NCBI GenBank assembly: GCA_041441555.1
Contig: JASDSW010000082.1
Coordinates: 62,001 to 126,000, forward strand
Reading direction: 5' to 3'
Source of the DNA: Pseudaeromonas sp041441555
Lineage (GTDB): Bacteria; Pseudomonadota; Gammaproteobacteria; Enterobacterales; Aeromonadaceae
Length of the DNA stretch: 64,000 nt
The notes under the pieces are model-generated. The model saw nothing but the letters and a program-made list of their open reading frames with translations. It did not search any database and was not told where the DNA came from. This document shows positions 1 to 7,793 of the stretch, in pieces; positions within the stretch are counted from its first letter, which is position 1; every line of letters starts with the position of its first letter. A program made the position numbers and the translations under genes.

Positions 1-318
1 GCCCATGCGGTAAACAACGTTGTCCAAACGACCTTCCAGCAGCTGCAACAGGTTTTCGCCGGTATTACCCTTCTGACGGGCAGCTTCGCGATAGTACTTG
101 CGGAACTGCTTTTCCAGAATGCCGTAAATACGACGAACTTTCTGCTTCTCACGCAGCTGAACACCATAGTCAGACAGACGCGGCTTGCGCGCACCGTGTT
201 GACCAGGTGCAGTATCAATTTTGCACTTTGAGTCGATCGCGCGAACACCTGACTTCAGGAACAGGTCAGTGCCCTCACGACGGCTAAGCTTCAGCTTAGG
301 ACCGATATATCTTGCCAT
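1..318 (-). CDS. rpsD: 30S ribosomal protein S4, 5' part only
   Basis: S4 nucleates assembly of the 30S body and, in E. coli, represses the alpha operon by binding its leader. About 106 N-terminal codons are present and the rest lies beyond the left edge. The start MARYIGPKLKLSRREG matches the family N-terminus. It is the third gene of the alpha operon here (rpsM, rpsK, rpsD); rpoA and rplQ would be expected further left but are outside the window. Confidence 0.97.
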   Translation of the reverse strand, partial: MARYIGPKLKLSRREGTDLFLKSGVRAIDSKCKIDTAPGQHGARKPRLSDYGVQLREKQKVRRIYGILEKQFRKYYREAARQKGNTGENLLQLLEGRLDNVVYRMG

Positions 319-355
319 GTTCTTTCTCCAACAATCCTATACCAAGAGGCTAACG

Positions 356-745
356 TTACACGCGGCGCTTCTTGGGAGGACGACAACCGTTATGCGGGAT
401 CGGAGTCACATCAGTGATGTTAGTAATGCGGAAACCAGCCGCATTCAGAGCACGGATTGAAGACTCACGGCCAGGGCCTGGGCCCTTCACCATTACTTCC
501 AGGTTCTTAACGCCATACTCTTTGGCAATTTCGCCAGCACGTTCAGCGGCTACCTGAGCAGCGAACGGAGTAGACTTACGAGAACCACGGAAACCAGAAC
601 CACCAGCGGTAGCCCAAGACAGGGCATTCCCTTGACGGTCGGTAATGGTTACGATCGTGTTGTTAAAAGATGCATGAACGTGAGCGATACCATCGCTTAC
701 TTGCTTTCTAACGCGCTTGCGAGCACGAGTCGGAGCTTTTGCCAT
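356..745 (-). CDS. rpsK: 30S ribosomal protein S11
   Basis: S11 is part of the 30S platform near the mRNA exit and the 3' end of 16S rRNA. The product has 129 residues, the same length as in E. coli. It carries the typical basic N-terminus and the conserved C-terminal segment TPIPHNGCRPPKKRRV. It lies 17 bases after rpsM and 37 bases before rpsD on the minus strand, as in the canonical alpha operon. Confidence 0.98.
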   Translation of the reverse strand: MAKAPTRARKRVRKQVSDGIAHVHASFNNTIVTITDRQGNALSWATAGGSGFRGSRKSTPFAAQVAAERAGEIAKEYGVKNLEVMVKGPGPGRESSIRALNAAGFRITNITDVTPIPHNGCRPPKKRRV

Positions 746-762
746 TTTCTACACCTTCCCGC

Positions 763-1119
763 TTACTTCTTAATCGGCTTACGAGGACCCTTACGGGTAC
801 GCGCGTTAGTCTTGGTGCGTTGACCACGAACCGGCAAGCCACGGCGATGACGCAGGCCGCGGTAGCAACCGAGGTCCATCAGGCGCTTGATGTTCATGGA
901 AATCTCACGACGCAGGTCACCTTCAACAGTGAACTTGGCAACTTGCTCGCGCAGTTTTTCGATCTGAGCTTCGTCCAGATCCTTGATCTTCACATCCTCG
1001 GCAATACCTGCATCTGCGCAAATGGATTTTGCGCGGGTGTTGCCAATGCCATAAATCGCAGTCAAAGCGATGACTGCATGCTTATGGTCAGGAATGTTAA
1101 TGCCAGCGATACGGGCCAC
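763..1119 (-). CDS. rpsM: 30S ribosomal protein S13
   Basis: S13 is a 30S head protein that contacts the P-site tRNA and the 50S subunit. The start is a GTG at 1117-1119 giving VARIAGINIPDHKH and 118 residues, the E. coli length. It is preceded by an AGGAG element eight bases away. The open frame extends upstream to 1197, but that part is the structured alpha-operon leader and not protein. GTG is also the start codon of E. coli rpsM. It is the first gene of the alpha operon, so S4 repression through the leader is expected. Confidence 0.97.
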   Translation of the reverse strand: MARIAGINIPDHKHAVIALTAIYGIGNTRAKSICADAGIAEDVKIKDLDEAQIEKLREQVAKFTVEGDLRREISMNIKRLMDLGCYRGLRHRRGLPVRGQRTKTNARTRKGPRKPIKK

Positions 1120-1197
1120 TATCCCACTCCTAAAACTAAATAAATCATTGACCGCCATAAAGCCCGTTTCGGATACATGGCGGCCGTCATAGTGCAC
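1120..1197 (-). promoter_or_regulatory. Alpha operon leader (S4-responsive translational operator)
   Basis: The minus strand between 1197 and the rpsM GTG carries GTATCCGAAACGGGCTTTA followed by AGGAGTGGGATAGTG. As I remember the E. coli alpha-operon leader, it has the same GTATCC-GAAA-ACGGGCTTT block and ends AGGAGTGCATAGTG. In E. coli this RNA folds into a nested pseudoknot over the rpsM start, which S4 traps. The match is by eye; a covariance search with the Rfam Alpha_RBS model would settle it. Confidence 0.75.
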
Positions 1198-1202
1198 AAC
1201 AA

Positions 1203-1234
1203 AAGTTGGCTGGCTAATTTAGCCAGCCTAACTT
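1203..1234 (-). terminator. Hairpin at the spc/alpha operon junction
   Basis: An eight-base stem GGCTGGCT/AGCCAGCC is extended by AAGTT/AACTT with one bulge. It lies 28 bases beyond the rpmJ stop. In the direction of spc transcription only four T residues follow, so it may terminate partially or act as a processing site. A nine-T run sits on the plus strand side. Confidence 0.5.
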
Positions 1235-1244
1235 TTTTTTTCAA
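1216..1244 (-). promoter_or_regulatory. Candidate alpha operon promoter
   Basis: On the minus strand TTGAAA (1239-1244) is followed after 17 bases by TAAATT (1216-1221). The -10 hexamer falls inside the hairpin that follows rpmJ, so spc termination and alpha initiation would share the same bases. The -35 is good and the -10 is weak (4 of 6). Confidence 0.4.
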
Positions 1245-1262
1245 GTACCAGCCGTAAATTAA

Positions 1263-1376
1263 TTAGCCTTGACGCTGTTTATGCTTAGGCTCGCTGCAGA
1301 TCACACGCACCACACCGTGACGCTTGATGATCTTGCAGTTACGGCAGATGGCCTTAACGGAAGCACGAACTTTCAT
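1263..1376 (-). CDS. rpmJ: 50S ribosomal protein L36
   Basis: A 37-residue protein read directly from the sequence, starting MKVRASVKAICRNCKIIK and ending KHKQRQG. The residues C11, C14, C27 and H32 form the zinc-ribbon ligand set, so this is the zinc-binding form of L36. It lies 32 bases after secY as the last gene of the spc operon. It is easily missed by gene finders because it is so short. Confidence 0.95.
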   Translation of the reverse strand: MKVRASVKAICRNCKIIKRHGVVRVICSEPKHKQRQG

Positions 1377-1408
1377 TGCTTAACTCCGCGTAACTGTGAA
1401 AACCGCTC

Positions 1409-2740
1409 TTATCGGCCGTAGCCTTTAAGATTGGCCTTTCTCAGAACATCACCATATTGATGAGACATCAAATGGGTCTGTACCTGAGCCATGAAGTCCA
1501 TGATGACCACGACAATAATCAGCAGCGAGGTGCCACCGAAATAGAACTGTACGTTCCACATCGTCATCAGGAACTGGGGCACGAGACAGATAAAGGTAAT
1601 GTACAGAGCACCTGCCAATGTCAGGCGAGTCATCACTTTATCAATAAACCTCGCAGTCTGTTCCCCTGGACGAATGCCAGGGATAAACGCGCCACTCTTC
1701 TTCAGATTGTCTGCCGTCTCGCGGGGGTTAAACACCAACGCAGTATAGAAGAAACTGAAGAAAATAATGGCCGCAGCATACAGCATTTCATAGAGCGGTT
1801 GGCCGGGTTGCAGAGTCATTGAGATCTCTTGCAACAGGTTGGCACCCCATGAGTTACCCTGACCAAACCAGGAAGCAATCGTCCCCGGGAACAGGATAAT
1901 GCTGGATGCGAAGATCGCAGGAATAACACCAGCCATGTTGAGCTTCAGCGGCAAGTGAGTGCTTTGTGCGGCAAACACCCGATTACCCTGTTGGCGCTTG
2001 GCGTAGTTGACAACGATACGACGCTGCCCACGTTCGACAAACACGACAAAGTAGGTGACCGCAAACACAATCACCGCCAGCAGCAACAACAGCAGGATGT
2101 GCAATTCGCCTTGACGCGCCTGCTCAGCCGTAGCGCCAATCGCATGCGGCAGACCTGCAATGATACCGACGAAAATGATCAGCGAAATACCATTGCCGAT
2201 ACCGCGCTCGGTTATCTGCTCACCCAACCACATCAAGAACATGGTACCGGTGACCAAACTAACCACGGCCGTGAAATAGAAACCAAAGCCTGGGTTGGAT
2301 ACCAGACCCTGCATCATATTCGGCAGACCGGTGGCGATACCGAATGCCTGAACCGTACCCAACAACAGAGTGCCATAACGAGTGTACTGGCTAATCTTGC
2401 GACGACCAGTCTCCCCTTCCTTCTTCAGCTCAGCCAAGGCCGGATGAATCACCGTCAACAGCTGGATGATGATCGATGCCGAAATGTACGGCATGATCCC
2501 CAGCGCGAAGATGGAGGCACGGGACAGGGCCCCACCACTGAACATATTAAACAGTTCAATGATGGTTCCCTTCTGTTGCTGGAACAATTCAGCAAGTACG
2601 GCGGCATCAATCCCAGGAATCGGCACATAGGAGCCAGCACGGAACACGATGATGGCACCGAGCACGAACAGCAGTCTGCTCTTCAGCTCGCTGAGACCAC
2701 CCTGTGCACCCTTTACATCTAATCCTGGTTTCTTAGCCAT
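1409..2740 (-). CDS. secY: Preprotein translocase subunit SecY
   Basis: SecY is the channel subunit of the SecYEG translocon in the inner membrane. The 443-residue product starts MAKKPGLDVKGAQGGLSELK, the same length as E. coli SecY. It shows the ten hydrophobic segments of the family, including the plug region near PIPGIDAAVLAELFQQ and the cytoplasmic loop with ERGQRRI. The frame extends 18 codons further upstream into the end of rplO and this part is rejected. It lies between rplO and rpmJ in the spc operon. Confidence 0.97.
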   Translation of the reverse strand: MAKKPGLDVKGAQGGLSELKSRLLFVLGAIIVFRAGSYVPIPGIDAAVLAELFQQQKGTIIELFNMFSGGALSRASIFALGIMPYISASIIIQLLTVIHPALAELKKEGETGRRKISQYTRYGTLLLGTVQAFGIATGLPNMMQGLVSNPGFGFYFTAVVSLVTGTMFLMWLGEQITERGIGNGISLIIFVGIIAGLPHAIGATAEQARQGELHILLLLLLAVIVFAVTYFVVFVERGQRRIVVNYAKRQQGNRVFAAQSTHLPLKLNMAGVIPAIFASSIILFPGTIASWFGQGNSWGANLLQEISMTLQPGQPLYEMLYAAAIIFFSFFYTALVFNPRETADNLKKSGAFIPGIRPGEQTARFIDKVMTRLTLAGALYITFICLVPQFLMTMWNVQFYFGGTSLLIIVVVIMDFMAQVQTHLMSHQYGDVLRKANLKGYGR

Positions 2741-2747
2741 GTACTTA

Positions 2748-3182
2748 TTATTCCTCGATCTTGCCGCCTGCGGCTTCAATGGCAGCACGAGCACCCTTGG
2801 TGGCAGTCAGGCCACGAACAGTTACTGCGCGCTCAATCTTGCCAGACAGAACAACCTTAGCGAACTCGATGTTCTTATTGATCACACCGGCTTGCTTCAG
2901 GGTGTTCAGGTCAACCACGTCACCTTCAACGGTCGCAATTTCGTGCAGACGGACTTCAGCAGTCACAGCGCCCTTACGAGAATAGAAACCGAACTTCGGC
3001 AGACGGATCTTCAACGGCATTTGACCGCCTTCAAACCCGACGCGAGTACCGCCGCTCTTACGAGAGCCGGCACCCTTGTGACCACGACCAGAGGTCTTGC
3101 CCAGGCCTGAACCGATACCACGGCCCAGACGCTTCTTTTCAGGCTTAGAACCAGCGGCCGGAGAAAGAGTGTTTAAACGCAT
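2748..3182 (-). CDS. rplO: 50S ribosomal protein L15
   Basis: L15 is a late-assembly 50S protein. The product has 144 residues, with a glycine- and arginine-rich N-terminal extension (RLGRGIGSGLGKTSGRGHKG) that threads into 23S rRNA and a globular C-terminal half. Its start is three bases from the rpmD stop and seven bases separate it from secY, so the genes are almost certainly translationally coupled. Confidence 0.97.
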   Translation of the reverse strand: MRLNTLSPAAGSKPEKKRLGRGIGSGLGKTSGRGHKGAGSRKSGGTRVGFEGGQMPLKIRLPKFGFYSRKGAVTAEVRLHEIATVEGDVVDLNTLKQAGVINKNIEFAKVVLSGKIERAVTVRGLTATKGARAAIEAAGGKIEE

Positions 3183-3185
3183 GGA

Positions 3186-3368
3186 TTACTCCTCCACCTT
3201 CACCATGTAGTAAACCTGGTTGATCATACCGCGGACGCATGGAGTATCTTCCAGCTCAACGGTGTGACCAATGCGACGCAGGCCCAGGCCACGCAGAGAT
3301 GCCTTGTGTTTCGGCAGACGACCGATAGCACTGCGAGTCTGAGTTACTTTTACAGTTTTATTAGCCAT
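3186..3368 (-). CDS. rpmD: 50S ribosomal protein L30
   Basis: A 60-residue small 50S protein, MANKTVKVTQTRSAIGR at the N-terminus, about the same size as the E. coli protein. It is placed between rpsE and rplO with very short spacers, which is the canonical spc order. Confidence 0.97.
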   Translation of the reverse strand: MANKTVKVTQTRSAIGRLPKHKASLRGLGLRRIGHTVELEDTPCVRGMINQVYYMVKVEE

Positions 3369-3374
3369 GGCGCA

Positions 3375-3875
3375 TTATCCCAGAATTTCATCGACTCTGA
3401 GGCCACGCTTGGCAGCGACTTGCTCAGGCGACTTCATGTTTGCCAGAGCGTCGATGGTAGCGCGAACCACGTTCATCGGGTTGGTGGAACCGTAGGTCTT
3501 GGCCAGTACGTTGTGCACGCCAGCCACTTCCAGCACTGCACGCATCGCACCACCGGCGATGATACCAGTACCTTGGGAGGCAGGTTTCATGAACACGTTG
3601 GAACCAGCGTGGGTACCATTCACCGCGTGGTGCAGGGTACCTGCGTTCAGTTCGACCTTGGTCAGGTTGCGACGAGCTTGTTCCATTGCCTTTTGAATGG
3701 CAGCAGGAACTTCACGCGCCTTACCGTAACCGAAACCTACACGGCCGTTACCATCACCTACGACAGTCAGAGCTGTGAAGGAGAAAATACGACCACCTTT
3801 AACTACTTTAGATACACGGTTAACTGCGACGAGCTTCTCTTGCAGATCACCGGCTTGAGTTTCGACTTTAGACAT
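3375..3875 (-). CDS. rpsE: 30S ribosomal protein S5
   Basis: S5 helps set decoding accuracy and mRNA unwinding at the ribosome entry. The 166-residue product has the N-terminal double-stranded RNA-binding-like fold (GRIFSFTALTVVGDGNGRVG) and the C-terminal domain with GTGIIAGGAMRAVLEVAGV. Length and order match E. coli. Confidence 0.97.
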   Translation of the reverse strand: MSKVETQAGDLQEKLVAVNRVSKVVKGGRIFSFTALTVVGDGNGRVGFGYGKAREVPAAIQKAMEQARRNLTKVELNAGTLHHAVNGTHAGSNVFMKPASQGTGIIAGGAMRAVLEVAGVHNVLAKTYGSTNPMNVVRATIDALANMKSPEQVAAKRGLRVDEILG

Positions 3876-3889
3876 TTTCGACCCCTACC

Positions 3890-4243
3890 TTAGAACTGAA
3901 GACCGGCTTCACGCGCTGCGGCAGCCAGAGCGGCTACACGGCCGTGGTATTGGAAACCAGAACGGTCGAAGGAAATGGTGGTGACACCCTTTGCCAACGC
4001 ACGTTCAGCGATTGCCTTACCCACAACGGCAGCGGCATCAGCGTTACCAGTGTATTTAACTTGCTCTGCGATGGCCTTCTCTACAGTAGAGGCAGAGGCC
4101 AACACTTCGGAACCGTTCGGTGCGATAACCTGCGCATAGATATGGCGCGGAGTACGGTGAACCACCAGACGAGTCGCACCCAGTTCCTGCATCTTCTTGC
4201 GTGCTTTAGTAGCACGACGGAGACGAGCTGCTTTCTTGTCCAT
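3890..4243 (-). CDS. rplR: 50S ribosomal protein L18
   Basis: L18 binds 5S rRNA together with L5 and L25. The 117-residue product begins with the very basic MDKKAARLRRATKARKKM and contains the conserved LVVHRTPRHIYAQV strand. It sits between rplF and rpsE in the spc operon. Confidence 0.97.
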   Translation of the reverse strand: MDKKAARLRRATKARKKMQELGATRLVVHRTPRHIYAQVIAPNGSEVLASASTVEKAIAEQVKYTGNADAAAVVGKAIAERALAKGVTTISFDRSGFQYHGRVAALAAAAREAGLQF

Positions 4244-4252
4244 AGTGTTACC

Positions 4253-4786
4253 TTACTTCTTCTTAGCTTCTTTAGTACGCACAACTTCGTCAGAATAGCG
4301 TACACCTTTGCCTTTGTAAGGCTCCGGGCTACGATAGGCACGGATGTCAGCCGCAACCTGACCTAACAGAGCTTTATCCGCACTTTTCAGCACGATTTCA
4401 GTCTGAGTCGGGCATTCAGCTGTAACACCTTCAGGCAGTTCATGGTCGATTGGATGGGAGAAACCCAGAGCCAGACCAACAGACTTGCCTTTCGCCTGTG
4501 CACGGTAACCTACACCAACCAGCACCAGTTTGCGCTCGAAGCCAGTAGTAACACCAATAACCATGTTGTTTACCAGTGCACGAGCAGTACCAGCCTGCGC
4601 GTCTGCACCAGTCACACCTTCTTGAGGTGCGAATTTCAACACATTTTCTTCTTTGGTGACGATAACTGCAGCGTTCAGAGTGCGCTTCAGGGTGCCATTT
4701 TTACCTTTAACAGCAATTTCCTGGCCGTTCAGGGTTACTTCCACGCCAGCAGGAATAGTAACAGGTGCTTTCGCAACACGAGACAT
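4253..4786 (-). CDS. rplF: 50S ribosomal protein L6
   Basis: L6 lies near the factor-binding site of the 50S subunit. The 177-residue product has the two duplicated alpha/beta domains of the family and the signature PEPYKGKGVRYSDE near the C-terminus. Length equals the E. coli protein. It is nine bases upstream of rplR. Confidence 0.97.
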   Translation of the reverse strand: MSRVAKAPVTIPAGVEVTLNGQEIAVKGKNGTLKRTLNAAVIVTKEENVLKFAPQEGVTGADAQAGTARALVNNMVIGVTTGFERKLVLVGVGYRAQAKGKSVGLALGFSHPIDHELPEGVTAECPTQTEIVLKSADKALLGQVAADIRAYRSPEPYKGKGVRYSDEVVRTKEAKKK

Positions 4787-4797
4787 TTCCTAGCTCC

Positions 4798-5190
4798 TTA
4801 CGCTACGTAGCAGATGATCTCACCGCCCATGCCTGCTTTACGAGCAGCACGGTCAGTCATCACACCTTTAGAAGTAGAAACCACAGCGATACCCAGACCG
4901 TTCATGATCTTTGGCAGGTCGCCACGTTTCTTATAAATACGCAGACCAGGGCGACTTACGCGCTGGATCAGCTCAACAACAGGCTTGCCCTGGAAATATT
5001 TCAATTCAATTTCCAGTTCAGGTTTAACGTCACCACTCACTTTAACGTCAGCGATGTAACCTTCTTCTTTCAGCAGATTAGCAATAGCTACTTTCAGCTT
5101 GGAAGAAGGCATAGAGACGGAAACCTTGTGGGCCGCCTGACCGTTGCGGATGCGGGTCAGCATGTCCGCGATCGGATCTTGCATGCTCAT
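4798..5190 (-). CDS. rpsH: 30S ribosomal protein S8
   Basis: S8 binds the central domain of 16S rRNA and in E. coli is the translational repressor of the spc operon, acting at the rplE start. The product has 130 residues and carries MSMQDPIADMLTRIRNGQ at the N-terminus and GLGIAVVSTSKGVMTDR in the C-terminal domain. Whether an S8 target exists near rplE here was not checked by folding. Confidence 0.97.
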   Translation of the reverse strand: MSMQDPIADMLTRIRNGQAAHKVSVSMPSSKLKVAIANLLKEEGYIADVKVSGDVKPELEIELKYFQGKPVVELIQRVSRPGLRIYKKRGDLPKIMNGLGIAVVSTSKGVMTDRAARKAGMGGEIICYVA

Positions 5191-5212
5191 GTGTCTTAAC
5201 TCCCGAGATTAA

Positions 5213-5518
5213 TTACCAGCTAGCCTTTTTCAGGCCAGGAATTTCGCCTTTCATCATGTGCTCACGCACTTTGATGCGGCAAAGACCGAATTTACGCAGG
5301 TAGCCGTGTGGACGACCTGTGATATTGCAACGATTACGTTGACGGCTCGGGCTGGAGTCACGCGGCAGTTGTTGCAGCTTGAGCACTGCTTCCCAACGAG
5401 CTTCATCAGAAGCATTTACGTCGGCGATGATCGCTTTCAGTGCAGCACGCTTCTCGAAGTGTTTTGCAATCAATTTCGCACGTTTGTCTTCACGTGCAAT
5501 CATGGACAGTTTTGCCAT
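5213..5518 (-). CDS. rpsN: 30S ribosomal protein S14
   Basis: S14 is a 30S head protein. The product has 101 residues and lacks the CxxC...CxxC zinc motif, so it is the long zinc-independent form. The conserved C-terminal block NRCNITGRPHGYLRKFG is clear. It lies between rplE and rpsH. Confidence 0.97.
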   Translation of the reverse strand: MAKLSMIAREDKRAKLIAKHFEKRAALKAIIADVNASDEARWEAVLKLQQLPRDSSPSRQRNRCNITGRPHGYLRKFGLCRIKVREHMMKGEIPGLKKASW

Positions 5519-5529
5519 AACCCTACACC

Positions 5530-6069
5530 TTACTTACGGAATGGGAAGTTAAAGGCAGCCAGCAGAGCACGGCCTTCCTCGTCAGTCTTCGCAGTCGTTG
5601 TGATAGTGATATCCAAACCACGAACTTTATCGACTTTATCGTAGTCGATTTCGGGGAAGATGATTTGCTCACGCACGCCCATAGAGTAGTTACCACGACC
5701 ATCAAAGGACTTGGCACTAACACCACGGAAGTCACGAATACGTGGCATAGAGATGCAAATCAAGCGCTCCAAAAACTCCCACATACGCTCGCCGCGCAGG
5801 GTTACTTTACAACCGATCGGGTAGCCTTCACGAATCTTGAAGCCCGCAACAGATTTGCGTGCTTTGGTGATCAGTGGCTTCTGACCAGAAATTGCAGCCA
5901 GATCAGCAGCAGCATTTTCCAGTACTTTTTTGTCAGCCAAGGCTTCACCGACACCCATGTTCAGGGTGATCTTCTCGATCCGAGGGACTTGCATGACAGA
6001 ATTGTAGCCGAACTGGTTCATCAGTTCCTGGACTACAGCTTGTCTGTAGGTATCATGCAGTTTCGCCAT
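5530..6069 (-). CDS. rplE: 50S ribosomal protein L5
   Basis: L5 binds 5S rRNA and contacts the P-site tRNA and S13. The 179-residue product shows VPRIEKITLNMGVGEA and KVTLRGERMWEFLERL, both family signatures. Length equals the E. coli protein. Confidence 0.97.
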   Translation of the reverse strand: MAKLHDTYRQAVVQELMNQFGYNSVMQVPRIEKITLNMGVGEALADKKVLENAAADLAAISGQKPLITKARKSVAGFKIREGYPIGCKVTLRGERMWEFLERLICISMPRIRDFRGVSAKSFDGRGNYSMGVREQIIFPEIDYDKVDKVRGLDITITTTAKTDEEGRALLAAFNFPFRK

Positions 6070-6082
6070 CGTTAAACTCCAA

Positions 6083-6400
6083 TTACTTTACTAGTTCACC
6101 GTTAGATTTGAAGAAACGCACTTTGTTGCCATCTTCAAACCGGAAACCAACGCGATCAGCCTTGCCAGTAGCAGGGTTGAAAATCGCTACGTTTGATACA
6201 TCAATAGGGGTTTCTTTGCTAACGATACCGCCAGCAACACCTAAAGCCGGAACTGGCTTCTGATGTTTTTTCACCACATTGATGCCTTCAACAATTACTT
6301 TGCCCTGTTGAACCAAGACTTTAGTGACTTTGCCACGTTTGCCTTTGTCTTTACCGGTCAAAACAATTACTTCGTCTTCACGACGGATTTTTGCTGCCAT
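6083..6400 (-). CDS. rplX: 50S ribosomal protein L24
   Basis: L24 is one of the two assembly-initiator proteins of the 50S subunit. The 105-residue product contains the KOW motif region DEVIVLTGKDKGKRGKVTKV at residues 9-28. It is located between rplN and rplE. Confidence 0.97.
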   Translation of the reverse strand: MAAKIRREDEVIVLTGKDKGKRGKVTKVLVQQGKVIVEGINVVKKHQKPVPALGVAGGIVSKETPIDVSNVAIFNPATGKADRVGFRFEDGNKVRFFKSNGELVK

Positions 6401-6412
6401 GTTCTGTGCTCC

Positions 6413-6781
6413 TTACAGTACTTCTGGGGCCAGGGACACGATCTTCATGAACTTATCACCACGCAGTTCACGAGTCACTGGGCCGAAGATACGAGTACCG
6501 ATCGGCTGATGTTGGTTGTTCAACAGCACAGCCGCGTTGCGATCAAAACGGATCAGAGAACCATCTTGACGACGAACGCCTTTACGGGTGCGAACGACCA
6601 CCGCATTGTACACATCACCTTTTTTCACTTTTCCACGTGGAATTGCTTCTTTAATGGAAACTTTGATGATGTCGCCTACACCGGCATAACGGCGGTGCGA
6701 ACCACCCAGAACCTTAATACACATTACGCTGCGAGCGCCGGAGTTGTCGGCGACGTCCAGCATACTTTGCATTTGGATCAT
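6413..6781 (-). CDS. rplN: 50S ribosomal protein L14
   Basis: L14 sits at the subunit interface near the GTPase centre. The 122-residue product starts MIQMQSMLDVADNSGA, which matches the family. The frame remains open for 25 codons upstream, but that part is the non-coding operon start. This is the first gene of the spc operon: the S10-operon terminator and a candidate -10 element lie just upstream. Confidence 0.97.
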   Translation of the reverse strand: MIQMQSMLDVADNSGARSVMCIKVLGGSHRRYAGVGDIIKVSIKEAIPRGKVKKGDVYNAVVVRTRKGVRRQDGSLIRFDRNAAVLLNNQHQPIGTRIFGPVTRELRGDKFMKIVSLAPEVL

Positions 6782-6846
6782 GTGAGTGCTCCGCTTTACT
6801 TTACTACTGTTCCCTTTCGGGACTGGCTGCCCATTAAAGGCGCGGC

Positions 6847-6876
6847 ATAATACCACAGCCGATCCGCGATTGGTAG
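6847..6876 (-). promoter_or_regulatory. Candidate spc operon promoter
   Basis: The minus strand has TATTAT (6847-6852) followed by the GC-rich discriminator GCCGCGCC, a pattern typical of stringently controlled ribosomal promoters. No good -35 hexamer is seen at 16-18 bases, but a T-rich run lies further upstream. The position, 66 bases upstream of the rplN start and downstream of the S10 terminator, fits the spc promoter. Confidence 0.45.
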
Positions 6877-6879
6877 TTG

Positions 6880-6905
6880 AAAAAAAGAACGGCCCAGTGG
6901 GCCGT
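6880..6905 (-). terminator. S10 operon terminator after rpsQ
   Basis: On the minus strand ACGGCCC-ACT-GGGCCGT is followed by TCTTTTTTT. The hairpin begins 23 bases after the rpsQ stop. It separates the S10 and spc transcription units as in E. coli. Confidence 0.8.
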
Positions 6906-6927
6906 CCCTATCTAACAAAGACCTAAC

Positions 6928-7176
6928 TTAGGCCTTCTCGACGATGGCAACCAGAGTCCAAGATTTGGTCTTGGAGAGTGGGCGACATTCGCGGATATCC
7001 ACGAGGTCACCAACCTTACACTCGTTGTTCTCATCATGCACGTGCAGCTTGGTGGTACGCACGATAATCTTCCCGTAAATCGGGTGTTTTACCTTGCGCT
7101 CGATAGCTACGGTGATGGACTTGTCCATCTTGTCGCTAACGACACGACCCTGCAGAGTACGGATTTTATCGGTCAT
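6928..7176 (-). CDS. rpsQ: 30S ribosomal protein S17
   Basis: S17 is a primary 16S-binding protein needed for early 30S assembly. The 82-residue OB-fold protein starts MTDKIRTLQGRVVSDKMDKS. Its start codon overlaps the rpmC stop by one base (TAATG), so it is probably translationally coupled. Last gene of the S10 operon. Confidence 0.97.
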   Translation of the reverse strand: MTDKIRTLQGRVVSDKMDKSITVAIERKVKHPIYGKIIVRTTKLHVHDENNECKVGDLVDIRECRPLSKTKSWTLVAIVEKA

Positions 7177-7367
7177 TACGCACCTGCCTTCTCGTTCAGA
7201 ACAGTCTTGACGCGAGCGACGTCGCGACGTACTTGTTTCAGAGTATGAGTCTGAGACAGTTGACCAGTGCTGGCTTGAATACGCAGGTTGAACTGCTCAC
7301 GCAGCAGACCGATCAGTTCAGCCTTCAGCTCTTCTACGCTCTTTTGGCGAAGATCTTGTGCTTTCAT
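7176..7367 (-). CDS. rpmC: 50S ribosomal protein L29
   Basis: L29 lies at the polypeptide exit tunnel next to L23. The 63-residue product starts MKAQDLRQKSVEELKAEL and ends NEKAGA, like E. coli L29. The ATG at 7365-7367 overlaps the rplP stop (TGATG). A GTG one codon upstream is also possible but would add a methionine not usual in the family. Confidence 0.96.
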   Translation of the reverse strand: MKAQDLRQKSVEELKAELIGLLREQFNLRIQASTGQLSQTHTLKQVRRDVARVKTVLNEKAGA

Positions 7368-7780
7368 CACATTACCGTCCGAGTTACGAAAGTGGTCTTA
7401 ACTGACAGTTTAGCGGCCGCCAGGGCGAACGCTTCACGGGCCAGGGCTTCAGGCACACCGTCCATCTCGTACAGGACCTTACCAGGCTGGATCAGGGCTA
7501 CCCAATATTCCACGTTACCCTTACCTTTACCCATACGAACTTCGAGGGGCTTTTCAGTAATTGGCTTGTCCGGGAACACACGGATCCAGATCTTACCTTG
7601 ACGCTTCACAGCACGAGTCATAGCACGACGAGCTGCTTCGATCTGACGAGCAGTCAGTTGACCGCGAGTTACCGCCTTCAGACCAAAGGAACCGAAAGAA
7701 ACTTCGTTGCCGGCATTCGCCAGACCACGGTTACGGCCCTTGTGGACTTTACGGAACTTTGTACGCTTAGGTTGCAACAT
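7367..7780 (-). CDS. rplP: 50S ribosomal protein L16
   Basis: L16 organises the A-site region of the 50S subunit. The 137-residue product begins MLQPKRTKFRKVHKGRNRG and contains the conserved RGQLTARQIEAARRAMTR. It is located between rpsC and rpmC. Confidence 0.97.
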   Translation of the reverse strand: MLQPKRTKFRKVHKGRNRGLANAGNEVSFGSFGLKAVTRGQLTARQIEAARRAMTRAVKRQGKIWIRVFPDKPITEKPLEVRMGKGKGNVEYWVALIQPGKVLYEMDGVPEALAREAFALAAAKLSVKTTFVTRTVM

Positions 7781-7793
7781 TTACCGAATCTCC

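Noticed and set aside
1120..1197. N-terminal extension of S13 to a start at 1197
   Set aside because: The added 26 residues are not family-like, and these bases match the structured alpha-operon leader.
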